Shown: positions 50,543 to 59,107 of the stretch, piece after piece
How positions within the stretch are numbered: position 1 is the first letter of the stretch
How the letters are laid out: each line of letters starts with the position of its first letter
DNA from: Thermaurantimonas sp046299575
GTDB lineage: Bacteria; Bacteroidota; Bacteroidia; Flavobacteriales; Schleiferiaceae
Length of the DNA: 64,000 bases
Reading direction: 5' to 3'
Assembly (NCBI RefSeq): GCF_046299575.1
Contig: NZ_JBKBHX010000004.1
Location: forward strand, 62,001 to 126,000
The notes under the pieces: model-generated
What the model saw: only the letters and a program-made list of their open reading frames with translations
Databases searched by the model: none
What the model was told of the DNA's origin: nothing
Made by a program: the position numbers and the translations under genes

Positions 50543-52741
50543 TCAGGCTGTTTTGAATTCTGCGACTACAAGTCGCTTCAAAAGCTTGCGCAAGTAGCTG
50601 CGCTCTTTGGGTATCTCTCCAAGTACAACCTCGAGCTCATCTATATTCACTCTGTTAAGGAGTAGTCGTATTTCTGTATTTACACTACGGGAGTATTCGC
50701 TTAGTAAGTATTCGTCAGCCTTCACCCATGTGCGGTTAGCACGCGCTACGAGTACATGCATGTGTGCCTGCATCGAAACGTTGATGGGGTACATATTATT
50801 CATCAACGAGGGAAATTCCATAAAGAGGTAATCGTACAAATTGCTTGAATAGCCAACAGGCAAGAGGTCTTCAACGCGTTTAGCCCCCTCAAAACTCTTA
50901 TCGTTCTTGTACACTACTCGATCGTAAAAGGCTGGAGTCTCAGAGTCAGGTGTGTCATCGGGCAAAAGTACTAGAACACGATATTGCAACATCACCAATC
51001 GATTGGCCAGCTCGTGGATCATGAGCGTGCGACCTTCTTTAGCTCGTGTAGACAAAAAGGCTATAAAAAAAGGTCGGGAGACTTGCTTACTTTTGATATA
51101 TTGTTCTAATCGAATGGTTTGAAGCGATAAGCCTACGGTTTGTTTTTTCACCCATTCCAAATCTACCCCTCTGTCGGCCTTGGTCAATTTGAGTGTTGGA
51201 TAGGTACCCAACAACTTTTTACCCACGACACTCTCAGCTCGAATTGGATTCTTCAGCGTAGAGTCAAAGAACTCAAGCAATACAAGAACGATAAGAGGCA
51301 ACATAAAACCCACAACGCCTGCGGCAGCTACCATCACAGCCGTTTTCGAAGGAAGTGGCTTAAGTGGGAAATAGGGTGGCACTGATACCACCAATCCGCC
51401 GGCCGAAATCATATCGCTCTGTTGGCGCATGATGGCCTGGTTAAGCGAATGTAAGAGTTCGAGGTAGTTTTTTTCAGCTACGCCGATTTCTCTTTCATAT
51501 CGCGCTAATAATGAGCCCAATGGGGCAAATTCGTTGTAGAGCTTCTCGAAATATCGCCTCCGTTCATCGAAGATTCGCAAGCGGGCCTCACTTTCATCTA
51601 AGGCGAGCGTGTACTTGAGCCATTCCTCGAGTAATGCTTGATTGGGTACCCCTTCGGTAGTGCGGGAGAATTGATAGCGCTTGGTTAACAAATCGGAGAG
51701 CTCAGCCCGCAACTCCTGAGCTTTGCGCCTAAGGGTATTGATGGTCGAAAGATCGTTGTAATAGATTTCCATTGTGGTGATCTGAGCCTGAATTTTGGCC
51801 AGTTCACGCCTCTTTTCAAGTAGCTCATCTGAAAATTTGATCAACTGTTTGTTTACGGCCAACTGTGATTCCAGTTTTTCAAGGGCAGATTTGTTAGAGG
51901 CTCTAACGGCCAACTCCTTTTGGAATTCGTCCTCCATCTGCTCTTTCATGGTGGCAATACTCTTTGTTTGCTCACCGTAGTTGATAATGTTGTTTTGGAT
52001 TCGGAATTGTTTCAGGCGTTCTTCAGCTGCATTGAGCTCTTCACGGGCTATGGCCACTTGTTTTCTGAAATATTCCACCGCATTGTTGCTCTGGCTGGCT
52101 TTTATTTCATACATCCTGCGAATAAAGACTTTTGAAAGAATCTCTAAGGTCGATTTACAAATGCCCGGGTCGGTGTATTTGTATTTGATGTTAATGAGGT
52201 CAGAATTTTGAATGCGAGTAACACTTATTTTACTAATGGCTTTGAAACTGTAGGGCGATTCCTCTTGATTGAAAATGATTTTTCCTCTAAACGTGTTGTA
52301 GTTTTTTGTTTTCCAATTTCGTATGTTGGCCAGGCAAGAATCTATACCCTTAGGACTTTTCAATTCGTTGTACAGCTCAGGTGTGAGCAGTTCCATCATT
52401 TGATTCCAAGCTTCATCGCCGATGATTTCGGCCGTAGGACCATCTAGTGATATGTGAAGGGCTAAAAGCTCTTCTCCGGTTTCTTCCAGCGTTTGCCGCG
52501 ATTTGATGATGTTCAGCAAGTTGTCATACGCATTGGCAGTGGCGAAGAAGTCTACATTTGTGCGATCGACGTTTGTGAGATTGAGACCAGAAGCGATACC
52601 TGTAAAAATTTCGGTTTCAGATTCGTATTCTTTAGGTTTGCTCCTGACCATCAGAAATACTAAGACTGCAAGCAACATAGAGCTCGCTATCAGGTACTTA
52701 AAGTTCCTGTTAAACAGTCTTAGAAATTTTATCAGCGTCAT
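50543..52741 (-). CDS. Wzz-type polysaccharide co-polymerase with degenerate BY-kinase-like domain
   Basis: A 732-residue protein. The first membrane helix lies at ~15-33 (LIASSMLLAVLVFLMV). A long periplasmic coiled coil covers ~200-430 (EELNAAEERLKQFRIQNNII) and the second helix lies at ~463-485 (AAAGVVGFMLPLIVLVLLEF). The cytoplasmic C-terminus aligns in layout with BY-type tyrosine kinases, but the Walker A position reads STRAKEGRTLM (GR instead of GK), the A' motif reads VLVLLPDD, and the Walker B position reads YDYLFMEFPS. The usual C-terminal tyrosine cluster is absent. It probably sets polysaccharide chain length without kinase activity. Its start overlaps the stop of the TolC-like gene. 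Confidence 0.85.
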   Translation of the reverse strand: MTLIKFLRLFNRNFKYLIASSMLLAVLVFLMVRSKPKEYESETEIFTGIASGLNLTNVDRTNVDFFATANAYDNLLNIIKSRQTLEETGEELLALHISLDGPTAEIIGDEAWNQMMELLTPELYNELKSPKGIDSCLANIRNWKTKNYNTFRGKIIFNQEESPYSFKAISKISVTRIQNSDLINIKYKYTDPGICKSTLEILSKVFIRRMYEIKASQSNNAVEYFRKQVAIAREELNAAEERLKQFRIQNNIINYGEQTKSIATMKEQMEDEFQKELAVRASNKSALEKLESQLAVNKQLIKFSDELLEKRRELAKIQAQITTMEIYYNDLSTINTLRRKAQELRAELSDLLTKRYQFSRTTEGVPNQALLEEWLKYTLALDESEARLRIFDERRRYFEKLYNEFAPLGSLLARYEREIGVAEKNYLELLHSLNQAIMRQQSDMISAGGLVVSVPPYFPLKPLPSKTAVMVAAAGVVGFMLPLIVLVLLEFFDSTLKNPIRAESVVGKKLLGTYPTLKLTKADRGVDLEWVKKQTVGLSLQTIRLEQYIKSKQVSRPFFIAFLSTRAKEGRTLMIHELANRLVMLQYRVLVLLPDDTPDSETPAFYDRVVYKNDKSFEGAKRVEDLLPVGYSSNLYDYLFMEFPSLMNNMYPINVSMQAHMHVLVARANRTWVKADEYLLSEYSRSVNTEIRLLLNRVNIDELEVVLGEIPKERSYLRKLLKRLVVAEFKTA

Positions 52742-53475
52742 TAATGCTTCTCAAATTTTGAAAATGGAATACCTACGAGGCGTTCGAGTTGTGAATAAGT
52801 ATTAAAAAATTCGGTGCGAAGTTCTTCGTAAATCAGGCTGTATTTCGTTTTTAATTCGGTGTTTGTTCCCAATTGATCCAAGGTTAACTCCCCTTGCCGA
52901 AAGCGTTCTTCGGCCATCTCCATAATAAGCGAAGTAGATTCATTGGTCTCAGCGAGGATGGAGATTTTGCGCTGAATCATCAGCAACTTTTGGTATTCGT
53001 TAAAGATCAACTCTCGGATGTTTCGAATAGCTTCTTCTTTTTTAGCAATGGTACTTTCCAGCCATGCTTCTGCCGCACCGATGCGATCTTTGCGACCTAT
53101 CACCGTAGAGAGCGGTACTCGCAACCCTGCCCCGACGAGATACCCAAGTAATATAGCCGAACCATCTGGATTAATATTAGCTCCCAGTGTACCACCCTGA
53201 TATTGACCTGTAACGTAGATATCTCGTGCCCAATCCTTTTTTGCTAAGCTTACCTCATATTCTCTTAGTTTTACCTGAGCGTGCCAGTACTTTACTTCTG
53301 GCGAATGCGCTATGGCTGTATCGATCAGTTCATTAATTGGAGGCAAATAGTCGAGTAGATTTACAAAAAGGGAATCCATGTTCATGGCATTGCTTTGAGC
53401 TTTTCCGTTGCCAGCTTGGGCCCAAGCGCCAACATGAACAATGACGAAAAATATTATGAAGAAGTTCCTAAACAT
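52741..53475 (-). CDS. Half-length TolC-like outer membrane protein of the exopolysaccharide operon
   Basis: A 244-residue protein with a signal peptide (FFIIFFVIVHVGAWAQ). It has a single OEP-like repeat: ELIDTAIAHSPEVKYWHAQV, strand segments around GLRVPLSTVIGRKDRIGAAE, long helices, and AEERFRQGELTLDQLGTNTE. Regular TolC proteins have two such repeats and 430-480 residues; this has one and a complete start and stop. It overlaps the sugar transferase gene by 8 bp and the Wzz gene by 1 bp. An OPX/Wza-type export protein is missing from the operon, so it may take part in the export path through the outer membrane. Confidence 0.75.
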   Translation of the reverse strand: MFRNFFIIFFVIVHVGAWAQAGNGKAQSNAMNMDSLFVNLLDYLPPINELIDTAIAHSPEVKYWHAQVKLREYEVSLAKKDWARDIYVTGQYQGGTLGANINPDGSAILLGYLVGAGLRVPLSTVIGRKDRIGAAEAWLESTIAKKEEAIRNIRELIFNEYQKLLMIQRKISILAETNESTSLIMEMAEERFRQGELTLDQLGTNTELKTKYSLIYEELRTEFFNTYSQLERLVGIPFSKFEKH

Positions 53476-54703
53476 TTTCTTTTTGCAATAGAGCAGGTAT
53501 GGTTCGAAGGATAAGTTTTATATCGTTCCAAAAAGAGAAATTTCTGGCGTATTGATTATCTAGAGCTTTTCGCTCCTCTTCGCTCATGTTCGATTTACCT
53601 CTCTTTTCTACTTGCCAAAGACCAGTAATACCGGCTGGGGCCAGGAAGCGCTCGCTCCAGTCGTCTGATGTCAGTTGCTCAGCTTCGTACAGGGGCAGAG
53701 GTCTGTTGCCTACAATCGACATATCACCTTTCAATACATTAATGAGCTGAGGCAACTCATCGATCGAGGTATTTCGGAGGAAGGCGCCGACTTTAGTTAC
53801 ACGAGGGTCGTTTTTGATTTTGATAAAAGTTCCGGCAGTACTTTGTTTTTTTAATTCGCGATATTCCTCTTCAGAGAGGGGTGTACCGTCTTTGTGAATG
53901 AGAGTAACGGTAGAACCAAATTTTTTCTTGGGTTGAGTCGTATTTACTTGTGCTTCAGCTGCATGCTGTTGTTCAAGCGCGTACTGATTCAAGTGCAGAA
54001 ATTCTTTAAGTCGCCTATCGGCATCTACATACATGGTTCTCAACTTGTAGAAGTCAAAAATCTTATAGCCTGTACCTACGCGTTTTGATTTGTAAAATAC
54101 CGGCCCTTTTGATTCTAATCGAATAGCTATTATGGCTAAAAGGAGAATAGGTGATGTAATTAAGAGTGCCAAAGAAGCAAATACAATGTCGAAAATGCGC
54201 TTTGCAAGAGGAATCTTGTACTCTTTCTGCGCAATGTGAAAAATTTTATTCTTTTGGGCGAGTTCTATGCTCTTTAAAAAGTCTATTCGCTCGATGACCA
54301 TGTCTGGATCCAGCGGTTTTTGATAGATATCGGTGACTTTTTCCTTTAAAAAAAGTCGTTTTGTGTAGTTGCCAAAGTGGTAGTCTACTATGACAAAGGG
54401 AACGGATTTAGACAGAATAAAATCTTTGTAAAACTTAAACAGCTCAAAGCCATTCATGCCTTTGAGTGACTTCTCGCATATGATCAAATCTGGATTGCAG
54501 TCGTTCTTTGTAACATAGTTATCAAATTGTACAGCGTTTTTAAAGGAAATAAATTCGACATCCTCTCGATTATTAAATGCTTCTAAAACTTGGGGATCTT
54601 CTCCGATGTAAATGATTTTGCGCTTTGGACTAGAAGTAGATGCGCTTGGGGTAGGCGCTTCTGACTGTATTGGCTGATCGGGGGCTTTTATGTCAGACTG
54701 CAT
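53468..54703 (-). CDS. Initiating sugar-phosphate transferase fused to a degenerate receiver domain
   Basis: A 411-residue fusion. Residues ~28-145 look like a response-regulator receiver: KIIYIGEDPQVLEAF with the acidic pair E35-D36, and the conserved Lys in IYQKPLDPD. The phosphoacceptor Asp position reads IICEKSLKGMNG, giving Glu77, and the usual Thr/Ser is Asp. Residues ~170-411 are a bacterial sugar transferase: one membrane helix (KRIFDIVFASLALLITSPIL), GPVFYKSKRVGTGYKIFDFY, KLRTMYVDAD, RNTSIDELPQLINVLKGDMS, VGNRPLPLYEAE and GITGLWQVEKRGK. It should load the first sugar onto undecaprenyl phosphate. Confidence 0.88.
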   Translation of the reverse strand: MQSDIKAPDQPIQSEAPTPSASTSSPKRKIIYIGEDPQVLEAFNNREDVEFISFKNAVQFDNYVTKNDCNPDLIICEKSLKGMNGFELFKFYKDFILSKSVPFVIVDYHFGNYTKRLFLKEKVTDIYQKPLDPDMVIERIDFLKSIELAQKNKIFHIAQKEYKIPLAKRIFDIVFASLALLITSPILLLAIIAIRLESKGPVFYKSKRVGTGYKIFDFYKLRTMYVDADRRLKEFLHLNQYALEQQHAAEAQVNTTQPKKKFGSTVTLIHKDGTPLSEEEYRELKKQSTAGTFIKIKNDPRVTKVGAFLRNTSIDELPQLINVLKGDMSIVGNRPLPLYEAEQLTSDDWSERFLAPAGITGLWQVEKRGKSNMSEEERKALDNQYARNFSFWNDIKLILRTIPALLQKENV

Positions 54704-54730
54704 GATGTAAGAATTAAAGGTATCGGGTTT

Positions 54731-55108
54731 TTAAGAGCGGATGCGTACCAGGTTATTTATGCGCAGAGCCAGTTCCTCAGGGTTGAAGGGTTTGATCAGA
54801 TAATCATTAGCCCCCAGTTTTAGGCATTTTATGCGCTCAGCCGAGGAGTCTTCGCCTGAGAGTACAATTAAGGGAATGTCCTGAAAAAAGGCACTTTCAC
54901 GCACGCGTTTGATGTATTCAAACCCATCGATCTCAGGCATATTGAGGTCGGCGATCACCACATCAGGTATGTTGCCATCGTACATCCACTCGAGAGCTTC
55001 CCGGCCATTTTCAAGAGCGATCACTTCGTATTTGTCTTTTAGAAACTGTTCGAGCAGCTTTCGCATTACTGGCTGGTCGTCTATTATTAGAACTTGTTTT
55101 TTTGACAT
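54731..55108 (-). CDS. Stand-alone response regulator receiver
   Basis: A 125-residue single-domain receiver. The acidic pair D10-D11 is in VLIIDDQPVMRKLLE, the phosphoacceptor is Asp54 in VVIADLNMPEIDGFEY, the Ser/Thr is in LIVLSGEDSS and the Lys is in GANDYLIKPFNPEEL. All catalytic positions are intact, so it should take part in phosphotransfer. It has no output domain. It lies 13 bp after an Hpt gene and 27 bp before the receiver-fused sugar transferase, which suggests an Hpt-linked phosphorelay acting on polysaccharide production. Confidence 0.93.
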   Translation of the reverse strand: MSKKQVLIIDDQPVMRKLLEQFLKDKYEVIALENGREALEWMYDGNIPDVVIADLNMPEIDGFEYIKRVRESAFFQDIPLIVLSGEDSSAERIKCLKLGANDYLIKPFNPEELALRINNLVRIRS

Positions 55109-55121
55109 ACTTCTCAGGCAT

Positions 55122-55457
55122 TTACCGGTTTCTCAGTTGTTTGAAAACCTCGTTGAGTACATTCTGAACTTCCATTACTTTCGATTCTAAATCAGGAGTA
55201 GGCGCACCTGACTTTCCGATTTTCTCTACATCGCGAATGGTTTGCTGAATGCCTGGAATCTCAAAGAGATCGATTGATGGTTTGATTTTGTGTGCAAGGT
55301 TGCCCATATCTACCCAACGACCTTCTTTAAAGGCCTTTACTAAATCATTTAGTTGCGTTGGTGTATGTTCCAGAAAGGTTTCAATCATAGAATCGACGAA
55401 CTCTGACATTCCGCCAGAGAGTTCTTCCAATTGTCGTAAGCTAAATAAATTTCCCAT
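55122..55457 (-). CDS. Histidine phosphotransfer (Hpt) domain protein
   Basis: A 111-residue all-helical protein with the Hpt signature GNLAHKIKPSIDLF, where His56 is the phospho-accepting residue (family pattern AHxLKxxS). SMIETFLEHTPTQLNDLVKA forms the preceding helix. It shuttles phosphoryl groups between receivers. Its gene lies 10 bp after the sigma-54 response regulator and 13 bp before the stand-alone receiver. There is no histidine kinase in the operon, so the phosphate must come from a kinase encoded elsewhere. Confidence 0.9.
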   Translation of the reverse strand: MGNLFSLRQLEELSGGMSEFVDSMIETFLEHTPTQLNDLVKAFKEGRWVDMGNLAHKIKPSIDLFEIPGIQQTIRDVEKIGKSGAPTPDLESKVMEVQNVLNEVFKQLRNR

Positions 55458-55467
55458 TGGTGAATGT

Positions 55468-56820
55468 TTATTTGAGGATTATTTCTTTGTTTTTAATCAA
55501 TCTGTAAATTGTGGACTTGCCAATATCTAATCGCTTGGCTACCTCTAAAACATTGTTGTCGTATTTTTCGAGGTAGTACTGAATGATCTTATTGGTGAAG
55601 TCGCGCAATGTGCCCGACTCGTGTAATAAGTCCTGAATGTTGTTGTTTGAGTTTGTAAAGTTGATGTTTTCTTCAGTAATTTTTCCATCGTCAGACATCA
55701 CTACCGCTAACTCTATGATCGCTTTTAATTCACGAACATTTCCCGGCCAATGGTATCTGAGGAGTTTTTCTTGAGCTTCGGGCGTGAAAACTACTTTTTC
55801 CATTTTGTTTTCCTTAGCAAACTCATCGGCAAAATGCTTGGCTAAAATAAGTATATCATTACCGCGTTCGCGGAGAGGAGGCAATTCGATCGGAAAGCCA
55901 ATTAACCGGTAGTACAAGTCTTCTCTGAATCTTCCGGCTTTAACTTCTTCCTGGAGGTTGCGATGTGTGGCTGAGATGATGCGCGCATCGATTTTTACAG
56001 GAGTATTGCTGCCGATACGGGTTACTTCTTTTTCCTGTAATACCCTTAGCAGTTTTGCCTGCAGATGTAGTTCCATCTCACCTATCTCGTCCAGGAAAAT
56101 TGTTCCTCCATTAGCTTCCTCAAATTTCCCGATTCGTCGATTTATCGCCCCTGTGAAAGAACCTTTTTCATGACCAAAGAGCTCACTTTCAATCAAATCT
56201 TTGGGTATGGCTGCGATATTTACGGCTACAAAGGGCTTTTTACGGCGAGCGCTGTTGTAGTGTATAACTTTAGCGACCAATTCTTTTCCGGTTCCAGTCT
56301 CACCGCATATACTCACGGTGATATTGGATTGACTTGCCTTTTCTATCAGTTTAAATACGCGTTTAATGGCTGGGCTATTGCCCTTTATGTTAGAGAAGTC
56401 GTATTTCTGATTTACTTCTTCGCGCAGGCGGTCAATTTCGTCTTTGAGCTTAGCATTTTCGCGGATGTGTTTTACGACATTCCAAATGCGCTCTTTAGTG
56501 TCTTTGTCTTTTACGATGTAGTCGTATGCGCCTTCTTTCAATAAGGTAACAGCCGTAGTAATATCCTCTTGACCTGAGACGATAATAACGGGTATCTCGG
56601 GGTATTGCTTTTTTATGTCTCTCAATACGTTCGCACCACTCATATCAGGTAAGGTGTAATCGAGGCTTATAACGTTGGGCTTTTTGTAGAGATTTTCTAA
56701 AAGTTCTCTTCCTGAAGTAAACAATTCTACCTCATAATCTGGATTTAAAGACAAATGATGCTTGAGCAGTTTACCGTAAAACTCATCGTCTTCGACTAAA
56801 AAAATCTTAAATGCGCTCAT
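55468..56820 (-). CDS. Sigma-54-dependent response regulator (NtrC family)
   Basis: A 450-residue protein with a receiver (~1-120; acidic pair D11-D12, phosphoacceptor Asp54 in VISLDYTLPDMSG, KxD-type Lys). The AAA+ domain (~145-380) has Walker A GETGTGKELVAKVIH (~170), the sigma-54 contact loop HEKGSFTGAINRR (GAFTGA with Ala to Ser) and Walker B GGTIFLDEIGEM. A Fis-type HTH lies at ~405-447 (NNVLEVAKRLDIGKSTIYRL). It activates RpoN promoters. I found no clear -24/-12 element in the operon, so its targets may be elsewhere. A promoter-like pair precedes it at 56846-56877. Confidence 0.95.
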   Translation of the reverse strand: MSAFKIFLVEDDEFYGKLLKHHLSLNPDYEVELFTSGRELLENLYKKPNVISLDYTLPDMSGANVLRDIKKQYPEIPVIIVSGQEDITTAVTLLKEGAYDYIVKDKDTKERIWNVVKHIRENAKLKDEIDRLREEVNQKYDFSNIKGNSPAIKRVFKLIEKASQSNITVSICGETGTGKELVAKVIHYNSARRKKPFVAVNIAAIPKDLIESELFGHEKGSFTGAINRRIGKFEEANGGTIFLDEIGEMELHLQAKLLRVLQEKEVTRIGSNTPVKIDARIISATHRNLQEEVKAGRFREDLYYRLIGFPIELPPLRERGNDILILAKHFADEFAKENKMEKVVFTPEAQEKLLRYHWPGNVRELKAIIELAVVMSDDGKITEENINFTNSNNNIQDLLHESGTLRDFTNKIIQYYLEKYDNNVLEVAKRLDIGKSTIYRLIKNKEIILK

Positions 56821-56845
56821 TTAATCATTTTGTGGAAAAGTGTTT

Positions 56846-56877
56846 CAAAAATGGAAAATTTTTTAGTATCGTACAAA
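56846..56877 (-). promoter_or_regulatory. Putative internal promoter for the signalling part of the operon
   Basis: On the minus strand TTTG (56874-56877) is followed after 20 bp by CATTTTTG (56846-56853), a 7-of-8 match to TAnnTTTG. The spacing is right for a Bacteroidota housekeeping promoter. The start codon at 56820 is 25 bp further on. Confidence 0.5.
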
Positions 56878-58197
56878 TTATTTTTTGAAACTTTTCAGAA
56901 CAGAAAACAGTTCTAAAAATCCTGATTCTAAAACCTTCACTGGCCTGAAGGGAATTTTATTCCTTAAGAAGTAATAACCGAACACAATGCCACTGCCGTA
57001 AGTGATGATCGAAACCATCGCTACACCGGTCACACTGTCAAAAACCTTGATGGCAATAACATCACCTACCACATTCACAGCTGCCATAAGCATCACTTTA
57101 TAGAAGTTTAACCTTTGTAAATCAAAAACTTCCAGGGCAATCCCACTCAATCGATCAAGAGGAATAAGCGCAGTATAAATGGCGAAAATTTTCAACAAAA
57201 TAGACGCGTCGAGATATTCCTTGCCTGCTAGTGCAATGACTAGCCAATCCGAAAAAATCAAAGTAGCTATCGCCACTGGTAGTACAATGAGAAACAGCAA
57301 TCCCGTTTGCACTTCGTATTCCGGCAGAAAGGCAGCTTCGCCTTGTTGTTTGCGCACAGCTATAAGCTTGGGGTAAGCCGTAGAAACCAGCGAGCGAATG
57401 GGAATATCGAGCAAGCCAAGAAGTCGTTCAGGTACATTGTATCGAGCTACGGGAGCAGGCCCCATAAAAAACATCAGCAAAAAAGTATCTGTACTTTTCA
57501 AGAGATTACTGCCTAAAAGGGTGCCCATGCTGTATTTACCAAAATCGTACAATGATCGAATATGCTGCCCTGTGCCTTTAGCAAAGTGCTTAATTCCATT
57601 CCATTCACTGGCTGAAGTAAACATTCCAGCCACTAACCAACCACCTACGTATGACCAAAGTATGAGTTCGAGGCCGGTGCGTGTATAGTAATTTATCAAG
57701 CACCCCAAAAAATAGATAAACTGGGATATACTTCGCGTCCAGAAAAGTCGGTCGAAACGGTTGTAGGCATTCAGTAGCCACATCGCCATGGTGTTTGGTT
57801 GGCTTACAATTGACACTAGCCAAAACCACTTGCCCACGAAGACTAATTCCGGAGAAAAGTGCTTTTGAAAAACAAGAAAGAACACACTGATGGGAATGGA
57901 TACTCCAGCTGAAATCCACAAGCCAAAACGCCAGGCTGCACCGGTGAAGGCATGTTTTTCCTCCTCCGTGTCACTCTCGCCAATGCGTTTTATTAAAGCA
58001 TTGCTGAGCAACCCACTTCTTACCATGTCGAAGAGGGTAAATACGGTCATAAAGAAGACCCAAATACCCAACTCTGTGCGCTCAAGTGCCCTTGCCAGCA
58101 AACCAAAACTCACCAAGCCGAGCACTGCAGCTGAACCATTGCCCAGCAGACTCATCAGCTTATTGCTGCTGTAGAGTTTTTGCACAAGTTTTCTCAT
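56878..58197 (-). CDS. Polysaccharide flippase (Wzx-like)
   Basis: A 439-residue membrane protein with about 12 hydrophobic helices. It starts with KLYSSNKLMSLLGNGSAAVL and has VFFMTVFTLFDMVRSGLLSN, LLGSNLLKSTDTFLLMFFMG and PVARYNVPERLLGLLDIPIR, the pattern of MATE/MVF polysaccharide exporters. It probably flips the lipid-linked repeat unit made by the transferase encoded downstream. It follows the MBL-fold gene by 13 bp and precedes the sigma-54 regulator gene by 57 bp, the widest spacing in this run. No Wzy polymerase is recognisable in the window. Confidence 0.88.
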   Translation of the reverse strand: MRKLVQKLYSSNKLMSLLGNGSAAVLGLVSFGLLARALERTELGIWVFFMTVFTLFDMVRSGLLSNALIKRIGESDTEEEKHAFTGAAWRFGLWISAGVSIPISVFFLVFQKHFSPELVFVGKWFWLVSIVSQPNTMAMWLLNAYNRFDRLFWTRSISQFIYFLGCLINYYTRTGLELILWSYVGGWLVAGMFTSASEWNGIKHFAKGTGQHIRSLYDFGKYSMGTLLGSNLLKSTDTFLLMFFMGPAPVARYNVPERLLGLLDIPIRSLVSTAYPKLIAVRKQQGEAAFLPEYEVQTGLLFLIVLPVAIATLIFSDWLVIALAGKEYLDASILLKIFAIYTALIPLDRLSGIALEVFDLQRLNFYKVMLMAAVNVVGDVIAIKVFDSVTGVAMVSIITYGSGIVFGYYFLRNKIPFRPVKVLESGFLELFSVLKSFKK

Positions 58198-58210
58198 TCG
58201 GAAAAGGATG

Positions 58211-59062
58211 TTACATGAAATCCCTGAGTCGGTGACGCGACTTCACGCGTATGCCTTTTTCGGTCTGTTCGACCAAGGCTGTTTCGGTATAAGCGTCGTG
58301 TTCGAAAAAGAGAATCATGTTTTCTTCTAAAGCCATTTGTAGCACTTCGGCTTTCTCTTGCATGGTGAGTAGAGGTCGCACATCGTAGGCCATTACCCAT
58401 GGCATGGGTATGTGATAAGAGGATGGCAAAAGATCGCCCATGTAAAAGACAGTGCCTTCAGGTGTTTTGATAATTGGAAGTATCTGAGCCTCGGTGTGAC
58501 CATTTGCTACATACATTTCAATTCCCAATGGTGTAGTACTGCGCCCAGCAGGTAGTGACAGCAGGGTGAGCTGTCCGCTGTCAACGAGTGGTTGAATGTT
58601 TTCTTTCAGAAAGGAGGCTCTTTCTCGGGCATTGGGATTTAAAGCCCATTCAAGATGCCGCTCGTGTATCCAATAAACTGCATTGCTGAATGTGGGCTCG
58701 AAGCCCTTACCGTCAGCACGACGGCGAACAGCGCCACCACAATGATCGAAATGAAGATGTGTAAGAACAACATCTGTAATATCATCAGGCGAAAAACCGG
58801 CTCGGCGAATACTACCCAATAAAGTATCCTCACCGTGCAGATAATAAAAGCTGAAAAACTTTTCATCCTGTTTGTCGCCAATGCCGGTGTCGATGAGGAT
58901 GAGTCGATCCCCATCTTCTACCAGTAAGCAACGCATAGCCCATGAGCACATGTTGTTTTCATCCGACGGATACACTTTGATCCACAAACTTTTAGGTACT
59001 ACGCCAAACATGGCGCCCCCGTCGAGCTTAAAATTTCCTGTATTTATAACGTGTAAATACAT
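58211..59062 (-). CDS. MBL-fold metallo-hydrolase
   Basis: A 283-residue metallo-beta-lactamase-fold protein. It has LILIDTGIGDKQDEKF, the zinc motif VVLTHLHFDHCGGAVRRRAD (HxHxDH), YVANGHTEAQILPII with the next His, VFYMGDLLPSSYHIP with the bridging Asp, and a final FFEHDAYTETALVE His. The layout resembles quorum-quenching lactonases and related hydrolases, but no substrate can be assigned. It has no signal peptide. It is the first gene of the minus-strand run, 13 bp before the flippase gene, and is divergent from a glycosyltransferase gene. Confidence 0.9.
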   Translation of the reverse strand: MYLHVINTGNFKLDGGAMFGVVPKSLWIKVYPSDENNMCSWAMRCLLVEDGDRLILIDTGIGDKQDEKFFSFYYLHGEDTLLGSIRRAGFSPDDITDVVLTHLHFDHCGGAVRRRADGKGFEPTFSNAVYWIHERHLEWALNPNARERASFLKENIQPLVDSGQLTLLSLPAGRSTTPLGIEMYVANGHTEAQILPIIKTPEGTVFYMGDLLPSSYHIPMPWVMAYDVRPLLTMQEKAEVLQMALEENMILFFEHDAYTETALVEQTEKGIRVKSRHRLRDFM

Positions 59063-59107
59063 AACCTAAAACAAAATTTGCCGTAAAATTAGTCTTAAGG
59101 TTCATCG

